Source: Comamonadaceae bacterium (GTDB lineage: Bacteria > Pseudomonadota > Gammaproteobacteria > Burkholderiales > Burkholderiaceae_C). From it: a DNA stretch of 64,000 nucleotides. Positions 62,832 through 64,000 of this stretch are shown in pieces (positions within the stretch are counted from its first letter, which is position 1; every line of letters begins with the position of its first letter). The notes below the pieces were generated by a model. It was given only the letters and a program-made list of their open reading frames with translations, did no database searches and was not told the origin of the DNA. Where the stretch lies: NCBI GenBank assembly GCA_009996515.1, contig JAACZV010000005.1:1-64000 (forward strand), in the 5' to 3' direction. Position numbers and translations under genes: made by a program.

Positions 62832-64000
62832 TCAGGTGCTGACGAAGCGGCGCGCCGGGTCGTAGGGAAACACGTCGTGCACCTGGCCCGCGAGGATGCG
62901 GGCCTGCTGCTCGTTCCAGAAGTCGGGGTCCAGCAGGTCCGCGTGATGGCGCATAAAGACCTCGCGCACCCGCGGGTCGCCCAGCAGAAAGGGTGCGAAG
63001 GTCTCGGGGAACACGTCGCGCGGGCCGACCGGGTACCAGACCTCGGCCGACATCTCCTCCTCCGCGTTGCGCGGCGCCGGCACGCGGCGGAAGCGGCAGT
63101 CGCTCAGGTATTCGATCTCGTCGTAGTCGTAGAACACCACCTTGCCGTGGCGGGTCACGCCGAAGTTCTTCCACAGCATGTCGCCGGGGAAGATGTTGGC
63201 GGCGACCAGGTCCTTGATCGCGTTGCCGTACTCGATGACGGCATGCTCCAGCTGCGCCGGCGTGGCCTCCTGCAGATAGAGGTTGAGCGGCTGCATGCGG
63301 CGCTCGATGTAGAGGTGGCGGATGACGAGGTCGTCGCCGCTCTCCTCCAGCAGGCTGGGGCAGAAATGCCGCAGCTCGCGCAGCAGCTCGTCGCCGAAGC
63401 GCTGGCGCGGGAAGGCCACGCGGCTGTACTCCAGCGTGTCGGCCATGCGGCCCACGCGGTCGTGGGTCTTCACGAGCAGGTATTTGCGCTGGATGAGCTC
63501 GCGGCTGGTGTCCTTGGCCGGCGGGTAGAAGTCCTTGATGACCTTGAAGACGAAGGGCCAGCTGGGCAGGTCGAACACCAGCATCACCATGCCCTTGATG
63601 CCGGGCGCGATGCGGAACTTGTCCGACGAGTGGCGCAGGTGCGAGAGGAAGTCGCGGTAGAACAGGTTCTTGCCCTGTTTCTGCAGGCCCAGCGCCGCGT
63701 AGATCTCCGAGCGCGGCTTGCGCGGCATCAGTGAGCGCAGGAACTGCACGTAGGCGCTGGGCACCTCCATGTCGACGAGGAAATAAGCGCGCGCGAAGCT
63801 GAACAGCGCCAGCAGGTCGTCCTCGCCGAACAACGCCGCGTCGATGAAGAAGCGGCCGGCATCGTCGCGCAGGATGGGCAGCGCGAACGGCGTCTCACTG
63901 AAGCCGTTGATGAGCTTGCCGACGACGTAGGCGCCCTTGTTGCGGAAGAACAGGCTGGACAGCACCTGCAGCTGGAAGTTGGCGCGGCGGCGGAAGTCGC
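62832..64000 (-). CDS. aceK: isocitrate dehydrogenase kinase/phosphatase, C-terminal part (cut by window edge)
   Basis: AceK phosphorylates and dephosphorylates isocitrate dehydrogenase, switching flux to the glyoxylate shunt. The frame is open to the window edge; about 389 codons are visible, the C-terminal two thirds of a protein of about 580-600 residues. Family segments are [69 protein letters not shown] and [26 protein letters not shown]. The start and the regulatory N-terminus are outside the window. Confidence 0.95.
   Translation of the reverse strand, partial: DFRRRANFQLQVLSSLFFRNKGAYVVGKLINGFSETPFALPILRDDAGRFFIDAALFGEDDLLALFSFARAYFLVDMEVPSAYVQFLRSLMPRKPRSEIYAALGLQKQGKNLFYRDFLSHLRHSSDKFRIAPGIKGMVMLVFDLPSWPFVFKVIKDFYPPAKDTSRELIQRKYLLVKTHDRVGRMADTLEYSRVAFPRQRFGDELLRELRHFCPSLLEESGDDLVIRHLYIERRMQPLNLYLQEATPAQLEHAVIEYGNAIKDLVAANIFPGDMLWKNFGVTRHGKVVFYDYDEIEYLSDCRFRRVPAPRNAEEEMSAEVWYPVGPRDVFPETFAPFLLGDPRVREVFMRHHADLLDPDFWNEQQARILAGQVHDVFPYDPARRFVST

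Overview
This is a GC-rich (about 70% by eye), gene-dense chromosomal window with no phage, transposon, IS or CRISPR. Several features point to a betaproteobacterium of the order Burkholderiales, probably near the Rubrivivax/Roseateles/Leptothrix group. They are a reduced regulatory PTS (EI, HPr, one EIIA), HemJ-type haem synthesis, small families (DUF493, DUF1840, DUF3297) known mainly from proteobacteria, a Gram-negative porin, and an HU with a Lys/Ala-rich tail. The species cannot be named from the sequence alone.

Layout. 0.2-6.7 kb: PTS EI, then HPr, EIIA and a lipoprotein, with an OlsB-like acyltransferase between them, a CaiB-type CoA transferase and a degenerate histidine-kinase-like protein. 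6.7-14.6 kb: envelope and cofactor genes (TlpA-like thioredoxin, DUF1460 lipoprotein, lipA/lipB, DUF493, a penicillin-binding D,D-carboxypeptidase, VanZ-like protein, hemJ). 14.7-22.4 kb: a candidate small RNA, hemB, a CorA-like transporter, ybeY/phoH, a NarL-type two-component pair and ruvAB. 22.4-33.8 kb: porin, phosphoglycerate-mutase-like phosphatase, c-di-GMP enzymes, a GH1 glucosidase with LacI regulator and tandem operators, HU and tRNA-Leu(CAG). 33.8-40.9 kb: a lysine/2-aminoadipate module with an Lrp-type regulator, NnrU, a large C1-peptidase/hydrolase fusion and glyoxalase I. 40.9-47.6 kb: a tightly packed minus-strand run (tsaB-rimI-udg-GGDEF/EAL-midA) followed by fccA-fccB. 47.8-58.3 kb: lepB, a Tat flavin oxidase, an atypical lactate/malate dehydrogenase, a fatty-acid/thiolase group, and an AraC regulator divergent from a cytochrome P450. 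58.4-64 kb: an active/inactive M16 peptidase pair, two proteins sharing a TonB-C-like domain (one with MORN repeats) and the C-terminal part of AceK, cut by the window edge.

Themes. Four c-di-GMP enzymes lie within 21 kb (three GGDEF-EAL hybrids and one HD-GYP). Many genes overlap by ATGA, or by 1-2 bases through GTG starts.

The strongest unexplained pattern is in start-codon context. At least nine genes on both strands have a -10-like hexamer (N-A-N-N-N-T) ending exactly 6 nt before the start codon, and several more have it at 7-8 nt. None has a convincing Shine-Dalgarno in between. This predicts leaderless or near-leaderless mRNAs. Other candidates for new biology are the small RNA between hemJ and hemB with a CCUCC loop, the papain-like protease fused to an alpha/beta hydrolase, and the degenerate kinase/receiver protein at 5.6-6.7 kb.
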